In this document: positions 1 through 6,727 of the stretch, piece by piece | Numbering within the stretch: the stretch's first letter is position 1 | Layout: each line of letters opens with the position of its first letter | Assembly: GCA_003219115.1 (NCBI GenBank) | Contig: QHPN01000220.1 | Span: 1 to 9,054, forward strand | DNA from: Verrucomicrobiota bacterium | Lineage (GTDB): Bacteria; Verrucomicrobiota; Verrucomicrobiia; Chthoniobacterales; UBA10450 | Direction of reading: 5' to 3' | DNA: 9,054 bases | Position numbers and translations under genes: made by a program | Notes under the pieces: model-generated | The model's input: only the letters and a program-made list of their open reading frames with translations | Database searches by the model: none | Told to the model about the DNA's origin: nothing

Positions 1-1
1 T

Positions 2-1054
2 GTCTCCGGCCCGCCGGGAAGCGGCAAAACCACGCTGGCGCATGTCATCGCGGAAATGACGCACTCCGAATTCATCCGCCTAAGCGGTGTCGAGAGTAAC
101 GTGGCGGAAATGCGCAAAGTGGTCGCGGCGGCGGCTAATCGGCTTCGGACCGCGGGACGGAAAACGATCGTGTTCATCGATGAGATTCACCATTTCAATA
201 AAGCGCAGCAGGATATCCTCCTCCCCGATGTGGAGAGTGGAAATCTTCAGTTGATCGGCGCCACTACTTACAATCCATACTTTTACGTTAATAGCGCGTT
301 AGTCTCGCGGTCGCTGGTTTTCCGACTCGAACCACTCACGGTCGAGCAACTGGAACTATTGGTCGATCGCGCCCTGGCCGACGCCGAACGCGGCCTCGGA
401 AAACATAACGTTAAAATGGACCCCGATGCGCGAAGGCATCTGGCAAAGTTGAGCGACGGCGACGCGCGGAAATGTTTGAATGCGCTCGAAGTTGGCGTGC
501 TGACAACGCCGCCTGTAGCCGAGGTCGCCGACTCCGGCGTCCGTGAGGAGAAGGACTCGCGGAAGCGCGTCCCTCCGACGGAGCCGGTCATCCATTTCAC
601 GCTTCAGGTCGCGGAAGAAAGTATTCAAAGCAAAGCGGTGGTGTATGACAAGAAAGGCGATGCGCATTACGACACCATCAGCGCGTTTATTAAGAGTATG
701 CGCGCATCAGACGAAAAAGGCGCGATTTACTGGCTGGCGAAAATGTTGCACGCCGGTGAAGATTTTCGTTTTATCGCGCGCCGCATCGTCATTTTTGCAA
801 GTGAAGATGTCGGCCTGGCCGATCCGCAGGCGCTCCCGCTCGCGATCGCGACGCAACATGCCGTTGAATTCGTCGGAATGCCGGAAGCGCGCATTCCGCT
901 TGCCCATGCCACGGCCTACATGTGTCGGGCGAAAAAGAGTCGCGAAGCATACGAATCGTTAGCCGCGGCCAGCGAACAGATTGAATCCGAGCACACGGCA
1001 CGGGTACCCGAGAATCTGAAGAACAAACATTTTCCGGTAAATCCGGAAGGCTAA
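2..1054 (+). CDS. rarA: Replication-associated recombination protein RarA/MgsA (AAA+ ATPase), 5' partial
   Basis: RarA acts at stalled replication forks as a clamp-loader-like AAA+ ATPase. The gene enters from outside the window: frame 2 is open from the first base and already encodes the Walker A motif GPPGSGKTT (visible residues 3-11), so the ATG at 56 is internal. Other hallmarks are Walker B with IDEIHHFNK (about 59-67), sensor 1 GATTYNP (86-92) followed by the NSALVSRS arginine-finger region, and the C-terminal helical part with YDKKGDAHYDTISAFIKSMR and SEDVGLADPQAL. Two oddities stand out. About 20-24 extra residues (from about residue 172, beginning VAEVADSG) sit between the ATPase and C-terminal parts and coincide with a palindromic repeat. 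The protein also stops at HFPVNPEG, without the conserved G-rich GYxYPH-type tail of most RarA proteins. A lipoprotein gene follows after 5 nt. Family assignment is secure; whether it is functional is open. Confidence 0.93.
   Translation, partial: VSGPPGSGKTTLAHVIAEMTHSEFIRLSGVESNVAEMRKVVAAAANRLRTAGRKTIVFIDEIHHFNKAQQDILLPDVESGNLQLIGATTYNPYFYVNSALVSRSLVFRLEPLTVEQLELLVDRALADAERGLGKHNVKMDPDARRHLAKLSDGDARKCLNALEVGVLTTPPVAEVADSGVREEKDSRKRVPPTEPVIHFTLQVAEESIQSKAVVYDKKGDAHYDTISAFIKSMRASDEKGAIYWLAKMLHAGEDFRFIARRIVIFASEDVGLADPQALPLAIATQHAVEFVGMPEARIPLAHATAYMCRAKKSREAYESLAAASEQIESEHTARVPENLKNKHFPVNPEG
514..577 (+). repeat. Palindromic repeat unit embedded in frame in rarA (TGTAGCCG family)
   Basis: The segment begins TGTAGCCGAGGTCGCCGAC, which matches 15 of 19 positions of the start of the repeat at 8191. 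It contains two imperfect hairpins. GCCGAGGTC (518-526) faces GACTCCGGC (530-538) with one G-T and one A-C pair. CGCG (558-561) faces CGCG (566-569), extended by GGA/TCC after a small bulge. It translates without a stop (VAEVADSGVREEKDSRKRVP) at a place where RarA proteins have a shorter linker. The 3' boundary is uncertain, and the far end does not visibly mirror the TGTAGCCG terminus, so it may be a composite or decayed copy. Confidence 0.55.
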
Positions 1055-1059
1055 TTTTG

Positions 1060-1887
1060 ATGCGCTCGCCTCACGTGCGTTTGCGCGCCATCACGGTAGC
1101 CGTCGCGATCAGCGCATTGTGCCTGGGCGGTTGCAGCAAACGAACAGAGCATGACGTTTTCGATTTGCCGTGTGGACCAGGCCGGCTCGTCCTTCACGAA
1201 AATCATTTAGCTACATTTGAAACCACCTATGTCACATTCGAACTGCGATACATCGAAGGAAAAAAGGTTCGCCTGGTCGATAAGTTGAAACCTCGGGCAC
1301 GCCTTTACCTCGCACCGACCACGGTCGAGCATCTCCACCACTTCCGAAACAACCGCGCGGAGGATCCCTGGCCAATTTTTGTGAGCCCAAGCCAATTCAG
1401 TCTCGCTGAATACGAGCAGATTCGCGAAACCCTCAAATCAAACCTCCCGCTCATCGATGAGGCGGTGAATCGGCCACGCCAGCCCCTTGAATATTTCCGC
1501 GAAGATCGCAAACCGATGATTAGCTCGATTCGTTACATCGACTATGACGGTTTGCGCCACACCTACGCAGGCTCAGACAAACACACTAATCTTACGGTTG
1601 AACCGGATGGGAGTGTATGGTTGGGGCAGGCATGGGGTGCTGGCGGAACAAGTAGAGCTCTTATCGGTTTTGCGAACGAAAAGCGAGTAGTGCTTGCTCC
1701 CTATGATTCCCGGCTAACGCAAACAAGCTCGGGCAAAAACATCTACACGCAGGCTAATGTCCAAAAATGGAAAGCAAAGAGCGGACACGCAATATTCGAT
1801 GATTTTGAAGTGAATGTATCACCGAGTGAGGCCGAATTCGATGTTGCAATGTCCGAACGGAGAAAAAACACGGCGGAATCGCATTAA
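1060..1887 (+). CDS. Putative lipoprotein of unknown function
   Basis: A 275-residue protein I do not recognise. The N terminus is a clear lipoprotein signal: basic start MRSPHVRLR, a hydrophobic stretch AITVAVAISALCL, and lipobox LGGC with the lipidated cysteine at residue 25 (codon 1132-1134). The mature part is soluble-looking, has no further membrane segment, and is fairly rich in charged and aromatic residues. I see no known domain motif. The ATG at 1060 is preferred over the TTG at 1057 because GGAAGG at 1045-1050 gives it a 9-nt spacer. It starts 5 nt after the rarA stop and its end overlaps the helicase gene by 47 nt, so it is probably co-transcribed with both. A role in envelope biology is implied by the signal only; a link to DNA repair is not supported. 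Confidence 0.75.
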   Translation: MRSPHVRLRAITVAVAISALCLGGCSKRTEHDVFDLPCGPGRLVLHENHLATFETTYVTFELRYIEGKKVRLVDKLKPRARLYLAPTTVEHLHHFRNNRAEDPWPIFVSPSQFSLAEYEQIRETLKSNLPLIDEAVNRPRQPLEYFREDRKPMISSIRYIDYDGLRHTYAGSDKHTNLTVEPDGSVWLGQAWGAGGTSRALIGFANEKRVVLAPYDSRLTQTSSGKNIYTQANVQKWKAKSGHAIFDDFEVNVSPSEAEFDVAMSERRKNTAESH

Positions 1888-4540
1888 AAACGAATCATCA
1901 CTGCCGGTGCGCCTGCATCCGCGGTTACGCGATTGGTTCTTCGCCAGTTTTCCGGCGTTCACCCACGCGCAGTTGCTCTGCGTTCCGTCTGTTCTAAAAC
2001 GCGAATCGATCCTTCTCACCTCTCCCACCGGTAGTGGAAAGACCCTCGCCGGATTCCTCGGTGTTTTCGATTCGCTTCTTCGAGAACTTGACTCCGGCGG
2101 TCTGAAGCCAGGGGTGCGCTGCGTCTACGTTTCCCCACTGCGTGCGCTCGCCTACGACATCGAGAAAAATTTGCGCGCGCCTATTGCCGGCATGGGACTG
2201 GAAAAGGAACTCCGCATTCACTTGCGGACTGGCGATACCACGGCAACCGACCGCACCAAATTTCGCAACCAACCATCTCCCTTTCTCGTCACTACTCCCG
2301 AATCGCTCGCCATTTTGCTGGCACAGGAAAGCTACGCACAACATCTCGCCAAGACGGAGTTCGTCATCGTCGATGAATTACATTCCTTCGCCGGCAACAA
2401 ACGCGGCGCAGACCTGAGCATTTCCCTCGAGCGCCTCGAGAGGCTGGTAGGGGCGATTGACCTCAATCGCCCGCAACTAAGTGGTCGTGCGGGCGGGTCC
2501 GAGCCGGACTGGCGAGGTGAACCGCCCCTACCCACGCGCCTTGTCCGCATCGGCCTTTCCGCCACGGCCGCGCCGCTCGACTTGCTCGCCGAATTTCTTG
2601 TCGGCAAAGATCGACATTGCTGCATCGCCGAAGCGCGCATCGAGAAACAACAAATCGTAGACGTTTTTTCTCCAATCCGCCGCAACCCGTATCCGCCATC
2701 CGGCTACACCGGCGCGCGCCTTTACGCGGAATTATCGCAACTGATTCGCTCGCGCCAGTCGGTCATTGTCTTCACAAATGTCCGCTCGGCCGCGGAACAA
2801 ATCGGATTGCGATTGCGCGAGCACCTGCCGGAACTGGCCGATGCGATCGAGATTCATCATGCTTCACTCGATCGCAGCGTTCGGCTCGGAGTTGAAGATC
2901 GCTTGAAGAATGGCGAACTGCGGGCCGTTGTTTGCTCGACCAGTCTTGAGCTTGGAATTGATATTGGCGCCGTCGATCTGGTCGTGATGGTGGCGACACC
3001 GAAAGGCGTTTCGCGTGCCATCCAGCGGATTGGCCGGTCAGGACATTCGCTAAACAAGAGCAGCCACGGCATTCTCGTCGCCACCAACGTGAACGACCTC
3101 GTGGAAGCGACGGTCACGGCAAAGCTTGTGCGCGAGCGCGCCCTCGATCCGATCAAAATTCTGGAAAAGCCTTTTGATGTCGTCGCCCAACATATTGTCG
3201 GCATCGTCGCGCTGGCGCCGGCGTCGGCCGACTCCATCTATGACGTGATCACGAGGGCGCGACCATTTCATGACCTCACCCGCGAGGAGTTCGATCGGGT
3301 ATTGCATTATCTGGAGGGCGGAGGCGAAGCCCTGGCGCAACAATATCGTGGCGTCTTTGGCAAAATCTCCGTCGGCGATGATGGAATCGTTGCTCTGGCA
3401 AACAAACGCGTGGCGCGCGAATTCCTGATCAACATCGGGACGATTGTTTCCGAGGGATTCGTCGATGTCATGTTGAAGCGGCGCCGGCTTGGCTCGGTTG
3501 AGGAAGGTTTCGTCAAAGGCCTGCAAATCGGCGACCTCTTCGTGCTCGGCGGGAGGGTCCTGCGACTGATCGATACCGGGGTGCAGGAGGCGTTTGTTGA
3601 ACGAGCCGACGGTCAATTGCCGACTATTCCGCGCTGGAACGCGGCCAAAATGCCCCTCACCTCGGGAGTAGCCCGGGCCGTGCGAGAACTGCGCGCCGAT
3701 TTGGCTGATCACTTGCGTCAGGAAACAAATGACGCGGTCAGTGTGGATTGGCTGGTCGAGCGTTACCAAATCTCGTTAGCGAATGCGCAAGCCGTCGTGG
3801 AACAATTTCGCACACAACTCGCTATCTCCGACGTCCCCACCGGCGACTCGATGCTGATTGAACTCTATCGTGACGAAGATTTCTCCCATTATTTTTTTCA
3901 CGCTCTGATTGGCCGAAGCGCCAATGACGCGCTTTCCCGCATTGTCGCCTGGCGGATGAAGAACCGAAGTGGCGGTAACGCACTCGTTACGATCGACGAC
4001 TCTGGATTCCTGCTCACGCTTCGCCGCTTTCAGGAATTAATGCTGGAAGATTGGCGAGTCTGTTTCGAGCGCGAAGGCGCGGAAGATGATTTGCGCCTGG
4101 CTTTGCGCGGATCGGAATTGGTAAAGTGGCAATTCCGCGGCGTCGCTCAAACCGGACTGATGGTGCCGCGCAATTATCCGGGTCAAAAGCGCATCCGCAA
4201 ACAAATGCATTGGAGCACGGAAACCATTTTTCGTGTGCTCGAGGCGCACGAGCCCGATCATCCACTGCTGAAGGAGGCATACCGCCAGGCCAGTCAGATT
4301 TTTCTCGACGCTGAAGAAGCCAATGCGTTTCTCGACCGCGCGCAACACTTCGACTGGCAGTTGCGCGAGCTGCCGGCGGTCTCGCCATTTTCCTTCCCGA
4401 TTTATGCCAGCAAGATCAAGGAGACGATGATGCTGGAGGATCCGGCGGTGGCGGTCGAGCGAATTTATCGTGAACTCTACGCCCGCGCCCGTCAAGTTGC
4501 CTTGACTAACGAGAATTGGACCGAGCTGGCGGCGCAATGA
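1841..4540 (+). CDS. lhr: Lhr-like superfamily 2 DEXH-box DNA helicase
   Basis: An 899-residue ATP-dependent helicase of the Lhr family (COG1201), 3'-5' DNA translocases linked to DNA repair. Visible motifs: I SPTGSGKT (61-68), Ia VSPLRALAYD (97-106), TTPESLAILL (151-160), II DELH (178-181), III SAT (240-242), IV VIVFTNVRSAAEQ (308-320), V STSLELGIDIGAVDLVV (366-382) and VI QRIGRSGHS (395-403). A long Lhr-type C-terminal region follows, including RSANDALSRIVAWR (692-705) and a tail with SPFSFPIYASKIKETMMLED. The architecture resembles the ligase-associated DNA-damage-response helicases, but neither the partner exonuclease nor the ligase is in the window. ATG 1841 is chosen because GAGG at 1828-1831 lies 9 nt upstream; ATG 1814 and GTG 1907 are alternatives. 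The stretch between motifs II and III is about 27 residues longer than I expect because of an in-frame palindromic repeat (residues 203-231). The stop overlaps the methyltransferase start (ATGA). Confidence 0.92.
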   Translation: MLQCPNGEKTRRNRIKNESSLPVRLHPRLRDWFFASFPAFTHAQLLCVPSVLKRESILLTSPTGSGKTLAGFLGVFDSLLRELDSGGLKPGVRCVYVSPLRALAYDIEKNLRAPIAGMGLEKELRIHLRTGDTTATDRTKFRNQPSPFLVTTPESLAILLAQESYAQHLAKTEFVIVDELHSFAGNKRGADLSISLERLERLVGAIDLNRPQLSGRAGGSEPDWRGEPPLPTRLVRIGLSATAAPLDLLAEFLVGKDRHCCIAEARIEKQQIVDVFSPIRRNPYPPSGYTGARLYAELSQLIRSRQSVIVFTNVRSAAEQIGLRLREHLPELADAIEIHHASLDRSVRLGVEDRLKNGELRAVVCSTSLELGIDIGAVDLVVMVATPKGVSRAIQRIGRSGHSLNKSSHGILVATNVNDLVEATVTAKLVRERALDPIKILEKPFDVVAQHIVGIVALAPASADSIYDVITRARPFHDLTREEFDRVLHYLEGGGEALAQQYRGVFGKISVGDDGIVALANKRVAREFLINIGTIVSEGFVDVMLKRRRLGSVEEGFVKGLQIGDLFVLGGRVLRLIDTGVQEAFVERADGQLPTIPRWNAAKMPLTSGVARAVRELRADLADHLRQETNDAVSVDWLVERYQISLANAQAVVEQFRTQLAISDVPTGDSMLIELYRDEDFSHYFFHALIGRSANDALSRIVAWRMKNRSGGNALVTIDDSGFLLTLRRFQELMLEDWRVCFEREGAEDDLRLALRGSELVKWQFRGVAQTGLMVPRNYPGQKRIRKQMHWSTETIFRVLEAHEPDHPLLKEAYRQASQIFLDAEEANAFLDRAQHFDWQLRELPAVSPFSFPIYASKIKETMMLEDPAVAVERIYRELYARARQVALTNENWTELAAQ
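2446..2532 (+). repeat. 87-bp palindromic element inserted in frame within the Lhr-like helicase gene
   Basis: The ends are perfect 10-bp inverted repeats: GGTAGGGGCG at 2446-2455 and CGCCCCTACC at 2523-2532. Inside are a perfect 9-bp hairpin at 2452-2471 (GGCGATTGA/TCAATCGCC, 2-nt centre) and a 5-bp hairpin GTCCG/CGGAC at 2497-2509 with a 3-nt loop. Hairpin 1 shares bases with the outer arm, so these are alternative folds. The length of 87 bp is exactly 29 codons, and the frame used has no stop; it encodes residues 203-231, a Gly/Pro/Arg-rich loop between helicase motifs II and III. This resembles mobile palindromes tolerated inside genes. Confidence 0.8.
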
Positions 4541-5370
4541 CCACATTTAAGGACCATTTCTCGGGACACGCCGCTGATTACGCAAAGTTCCGGCCGAATT
4601 ACCCGCCCGAACTATTCGACTATCTCGCTTCAATTTCGTCAGAGCGCGAACTGGCGTGGGATTGCGCGACTGGGAACGGGCAAGCGGCGGTCGGGCTGGC
4701 TGAGCATTTCGCCAAGGTAACCGCGACGGATGCGAGCGCGCAGCAAATCGAAAGTGCGCAACCACATCCGAGCATCAGCTACCGGATCGCACGGGCGGAA
4801 GCGAGTGGAATCGATCCAGATTCGGTGGACTTGATCCTGGTCGCGCAGGCGTTGCATTGGTTCGACATGAACCGGTTTTTCACGGAAGCAAAACGGGTGT
4901 CAAAGGAAAGTGGGATCCTGGCGGTCTCGACTTACACACACGTGGGCATCAATCCTGAAATCGACGCCATTCTTTCGAAGTTTTACCACGAAACAACCGG
5001 TCCATATTGGCCGCCAGAGCGCGAGCTGGTTGAAACTAATTTTGAAAGCATCCGCTTTCCATTTCCAGAACTGTCACCACATCAGTTTAAAATGCGCCAG
5101 CAATGGAATCTTGCTCAGCTGACGGGTTATCTTCGGACGTGGTCGGCCACGAAAAAGTTTATCGCAGCCCGCGGATTTGATCCGGTCGATTCGCTCATGC
5201 CGGGGTTAGCGAACGTTTGGCACGACCGGGAGCATGTGTGCCAGGTAACCTGGCCGCTGAAACTGCGAATATTTCGAGTCCAATCAGGAGTACGAGCAGA
5301 AGCAGGAAAAACGATACATACAGAAAAAGAAAGAGGCGGGCCTTTCGACCCGCCCCTCCCCTGTCTTTGA
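4537..5370 (+). CDS. Class I SAM-dependent methyltransferase (Methyltransf_11 type)
   Basis: A 277-residue protein with the N-terminal pattern of this group (FSGHAADYAKFRPNYPPELFDYL), SAM-binding motif I WDCATGNGQAA (41-51), the acidic end of strand 2 at TATDAS (62-67), and motif IV-like LILVAQALHWFD (99-110). It would transfer a methyl group from SAM to an unidentified small molecule; the substrate cannot be read from sequence. It begins at the ATGA overlap with the helicase stop, so it is translationally coupled and last in the + strand operon. The family normally ends soon after a WPLxLRxxRV motif (here 239-248). The remaining 29 residues look like non-family sequence and run through the minus-strand terminator of the facing gene, which suggests the original stop was lost. 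Confidence 0.85.
   Translation: MTTFKDHFSGHAADYAKFRPNYPPELFDYLASISSERELAWDCATGNGQAAVGLAEHFAKVTATDASAQQIESAQPHPSISYRIARAEASGIDPDSVDLILVAQALHWFDMNRFFTEAKRVSKESGILAVSTYTHVGINPEIDAILSKFYHETTGPYWPPERELVETNFESIRFPFPELSPHQFKMRQQWNLAQLTGYLRTWSATKKFIAARGFDPVDSLMPGLANVWHDREHVCQVTWPLKLRIFRVQSGVRAEAGKTIHTEKERGGPFDPPLPCL
5321..5354 (-). terminator. Rho-independent terminator for the minus-strand gspF gene
   Basis: Read on the minus strand, GGCGGGTC (5354 to 5347) pairs with GGCCCGCC (5342 to 5335) around a GAAA tetraloop. This 8-bp GC-rich stem has one U-G wobble and closes with the very stable C(GAAA)G. It is followed directly by TCTTTCTTTTTCTG (5334 to 5321). It lies 55 nt past the gspF stop. On the plus strand no T tract follows the hairpin, so it is directional. 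It sits inside the 3' end of the methyltransferase ORF. Confidence 0.8.
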
Positions 5371-5409
5371 GCAGCTTCTCCTAGCTATTGCTCTATGACA
5401 CAACCCAAC

Positions 5410-6591
5410 TCAGTTGCTCTTGGTCTGAGAGACAACTTCGTTCAACTTGAAGATCGGTAGGAACATCGCGATCACGATTCCGCCCACGATCACGCCGAGG
5501 AAAACAATCAAAAGCGGTTCAATCAGCGAAGTGAGCGCGTCCAGCATCGCTTCGATTTCCTCGTCCCAGAAATCCGCCATTTTCTCCAGCATGGTGTCGA
5601 TCTTGCCGGTGGCTTCGCCCGCTGCGACCATGCGCAGGAGCATGGGCGGGAAAATGGTCTTCCGTGAAAGTGCAACAGAAAGATTGTCGCCCTTCTCCAC
5701 GTCAGTGCCGACTTCTTTGATGCTGGTTTCGACAACGTGATTGCCGGACGAACCGCCCACGATATCGAGCACTTCGAGAATCGGAACGCCGCTGCGGATC
5801 AATTGCGCGAAGGTGCGCGCAAAGCGGGACATGCAAATCTTATGAACAAGCGGGCCGAAAACCGGGAGCTTGAGTTTCCAACGATCCCAGAGCTGTTTGC
5901 CACGAGTCGAGCGCAAAAAAGCGCGAACGCCGAAGATCGTGCCCCCAATACCGAGGATAAGAAAGTACCATTGCGAACGAACAAAGTCACTAACATCGAT
6001 CAGAAATTGTGTCGGCGCCGGAAGCTTGGCTCCGAAGTCGGCGAAAATTTCGCCGAAGATCGGAACAACTCGCACGATCAGGAACGTGGTAATGGCGAAG
6101 GCAATGCAGACGACGATGACCGGATAGGTCATCGCCGATTTGACTTTCTTGCGCAGTCGGGCGCTGGCTTCAAGGAAGCCGGCGAGACGGTCAAGAATTT
6201 CAGAAAGCAAACCACCATGTTCACCTGCTTTCACCATGCTAATGAAAAGGCGATTGAAGACACGCGGATGCTTGGCTAACGATTCATGGAAAGTTTCGCC
6301 ACCTTGGACTCGTGCGGTAATGTCGCTGATGACGGCCCGCAGAGCGCGCTGCCGTTTCGGATCAGCCTGTTCGTACAAGGCGGTCAGAGCTTGCACCAAA
6401 GAAATACCGGCTTCGATCATGGTCGAGAGCTGCCGGGTGAAGAGAACGAGATCGGTCTCTTTCACGGCAGTAGCCTTCCGGCGCGACTGGCTGGCAGTCG
6501 CTTTTCGCTGCAGAGAAAGCACCATCAGACCGCGACTCATCAAACTGGTCACGGCGTTGTCTTCGTTCAGAGCTTCCTGGACACCGGACAC
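5410..6591 (-). CDS. gspF: Type II secretion / type IV pilus inner-membrane platform protein GspF/PilC, N terminus disrupted
   Basis: The intact ORF, read from a GTG, gives 393 residues of the T2SSF family, the polytopic inner-membrane platform that couples the assembly ATPase to pseudopilus or pilus growth. Two T2SSF repeats are visible. The first spans about 47-170 with MVKAGEHGGLLSEILDRLA at 119-137, and the second about 250-378 with MVAAGEATGKIDTMLEKMA at 321-339. Three membrane segments lie near 155-178, 207-226 and 357-381. Homologues start about 15 residues earlier with an MxxFxYxAxDxxGKxVxG pattern. Here MITFSYQAR is encoded from ATG 6616 but in another frame, so the true gene probably runs 5410-6616 and has lost 20 nt near 6592-6600. 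No GspE/PilB, PilT or pilin gene is adjacent, so T2SS and T4P roles cannot be separated. Confidence 0.88.
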   Translation of the reverse strand: MSGVQEALNEDNAVTSLMSRGLMVLSLQRKATASQSRRKATAVKETDLVLFTRQLSTMIEAGISLVQALTALYEQADPKRQRALRAVISDITARVQGGETFHESLAKHPRVFNRLFISMVKAGEHGGLLSEILDRLAGFLEASARLRKKVKSAMTYPVIVVCIAFAITTFLIVRVVPIFGEIFADFGAKLPAPTQFLIDVSDFVRSQWYFLILGIGGTIFGVRAFLRSTRGKQLWDRWKLKLPVFGPLVHKICMSRFARTFAQLIRSGVPILEVLDIVGGSSGNHVVETSIKEVGTDVEKGDNLSVALSRKTIFPPMLLRMVAAGEATGKIDTMLEKMADFWDEEIEAMLDALTSLIEPLLIVFLGVIVGGIVIAMFLPIFKLNEVVSQTKSN

Positions 6592-6616
6592 GCGCTTGGT
6601 AGGAGAATGTGATCAT
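6590..6616 (-). other. gspF: Relict first codons of gspF in a shifted frame
   Basis: On the minus strand, ATG at 6616 begins MITFSYQAR, which fits the conserved GspF/PilC N terminus (MxxFxYxA). It then runs out of frame with respect to KRVSGVQEAL. The junction base string CAAGCGCGTGTCC can be read both as the Gln-Ala-Arg codons of the first part and as the Lys-Arg-Val-Ser codons of the second. That is the expected scar of a deletion between two AAGCGCG copies. The frame arithmetic requires a missing length of 3n+2, and family spacing suggests 20 nt. Confidence 0.6.
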
Positions 6617-6727
6617 AAGATAGGTGGTTATAGAAATCGTAGCAGCTACAGTGCCAGTGAGCCCCTCGCTCGCGGTCTTAAATTCTGCGCGGTTGCAAAT
6701 ATAAGTGATTAAGTTCTAGATATTTAC
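6617..6727. promoter_or_regulatory. Divergent intergenic region, probable promoters for gspF (-) and the MBL/ubiA pair (+)
   Basis: This is the only sizeable intergenic gap and the most AT-rich stretch of the window (especially 6677-6727), between two divergently oriented genes. On the plus strand TATAAG at 6700-6705 is a fair -10 hexamer, but no convincing -35 stands at the right distance. An alternative is TTGCAA (6693-6698) with TAGATA (6717-6722), which would give an almost leaderless mRNA from ATG 6728. The minus strand has TTATAT in the same block. No Shine-Dalgarno sequence is evident for either gene. Position supports promoter function; the exact boxes are guesses. Confidence 0.35.

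Noticed and set aside
1032..1058. Small hairpin TTCCGG/CCGGAA (1032-1048) followed by TTTT near the rarA stop, as a terminator
   Set aside because: The stem is only 6 bp, the T run is 4 nt and begins 6 nt after the stem, and the next gene starts within it with a good ribosome-binding site. Chance or weak attenuation is more likely.
2446..2532. Multi-armed palindrome in the helicase gene as a tRNA or tRNA-like gene
   Set aside because: It has no acceptor/anticodon/T-loop pattern (no GTTCGA-type T loop in the right place), and the reading frame is continuous through it.
3050..3769. Long minus-strand ORF (239 codons) opposite the helicase gene
   Set aside because: It lies wholly inside the antisense of a well-supported helicase and its translation shows no domain. 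It is a codon-bias shadow.
5260..5397. Alternative frame with a Lys/Glu/Gln-rich translation (EYFESNQEYEQKQEKRY...) overlapping the methyltransferase end
   Set aside because: It opens only after a stop near 5255, has no start signal or known relative, and purine-rich DNA gives such translations by composition. It could be the remnant of another gene, but nothing supports that firmly.
5737..6279. Plus-strand ORF (180 codons) opposite gspF
   Set aside because: The antisense strand encodes clear GspF motifs. The plus-strand translation is low-complexity, Asn/Lys/Glu-rich and unlike known proteins.
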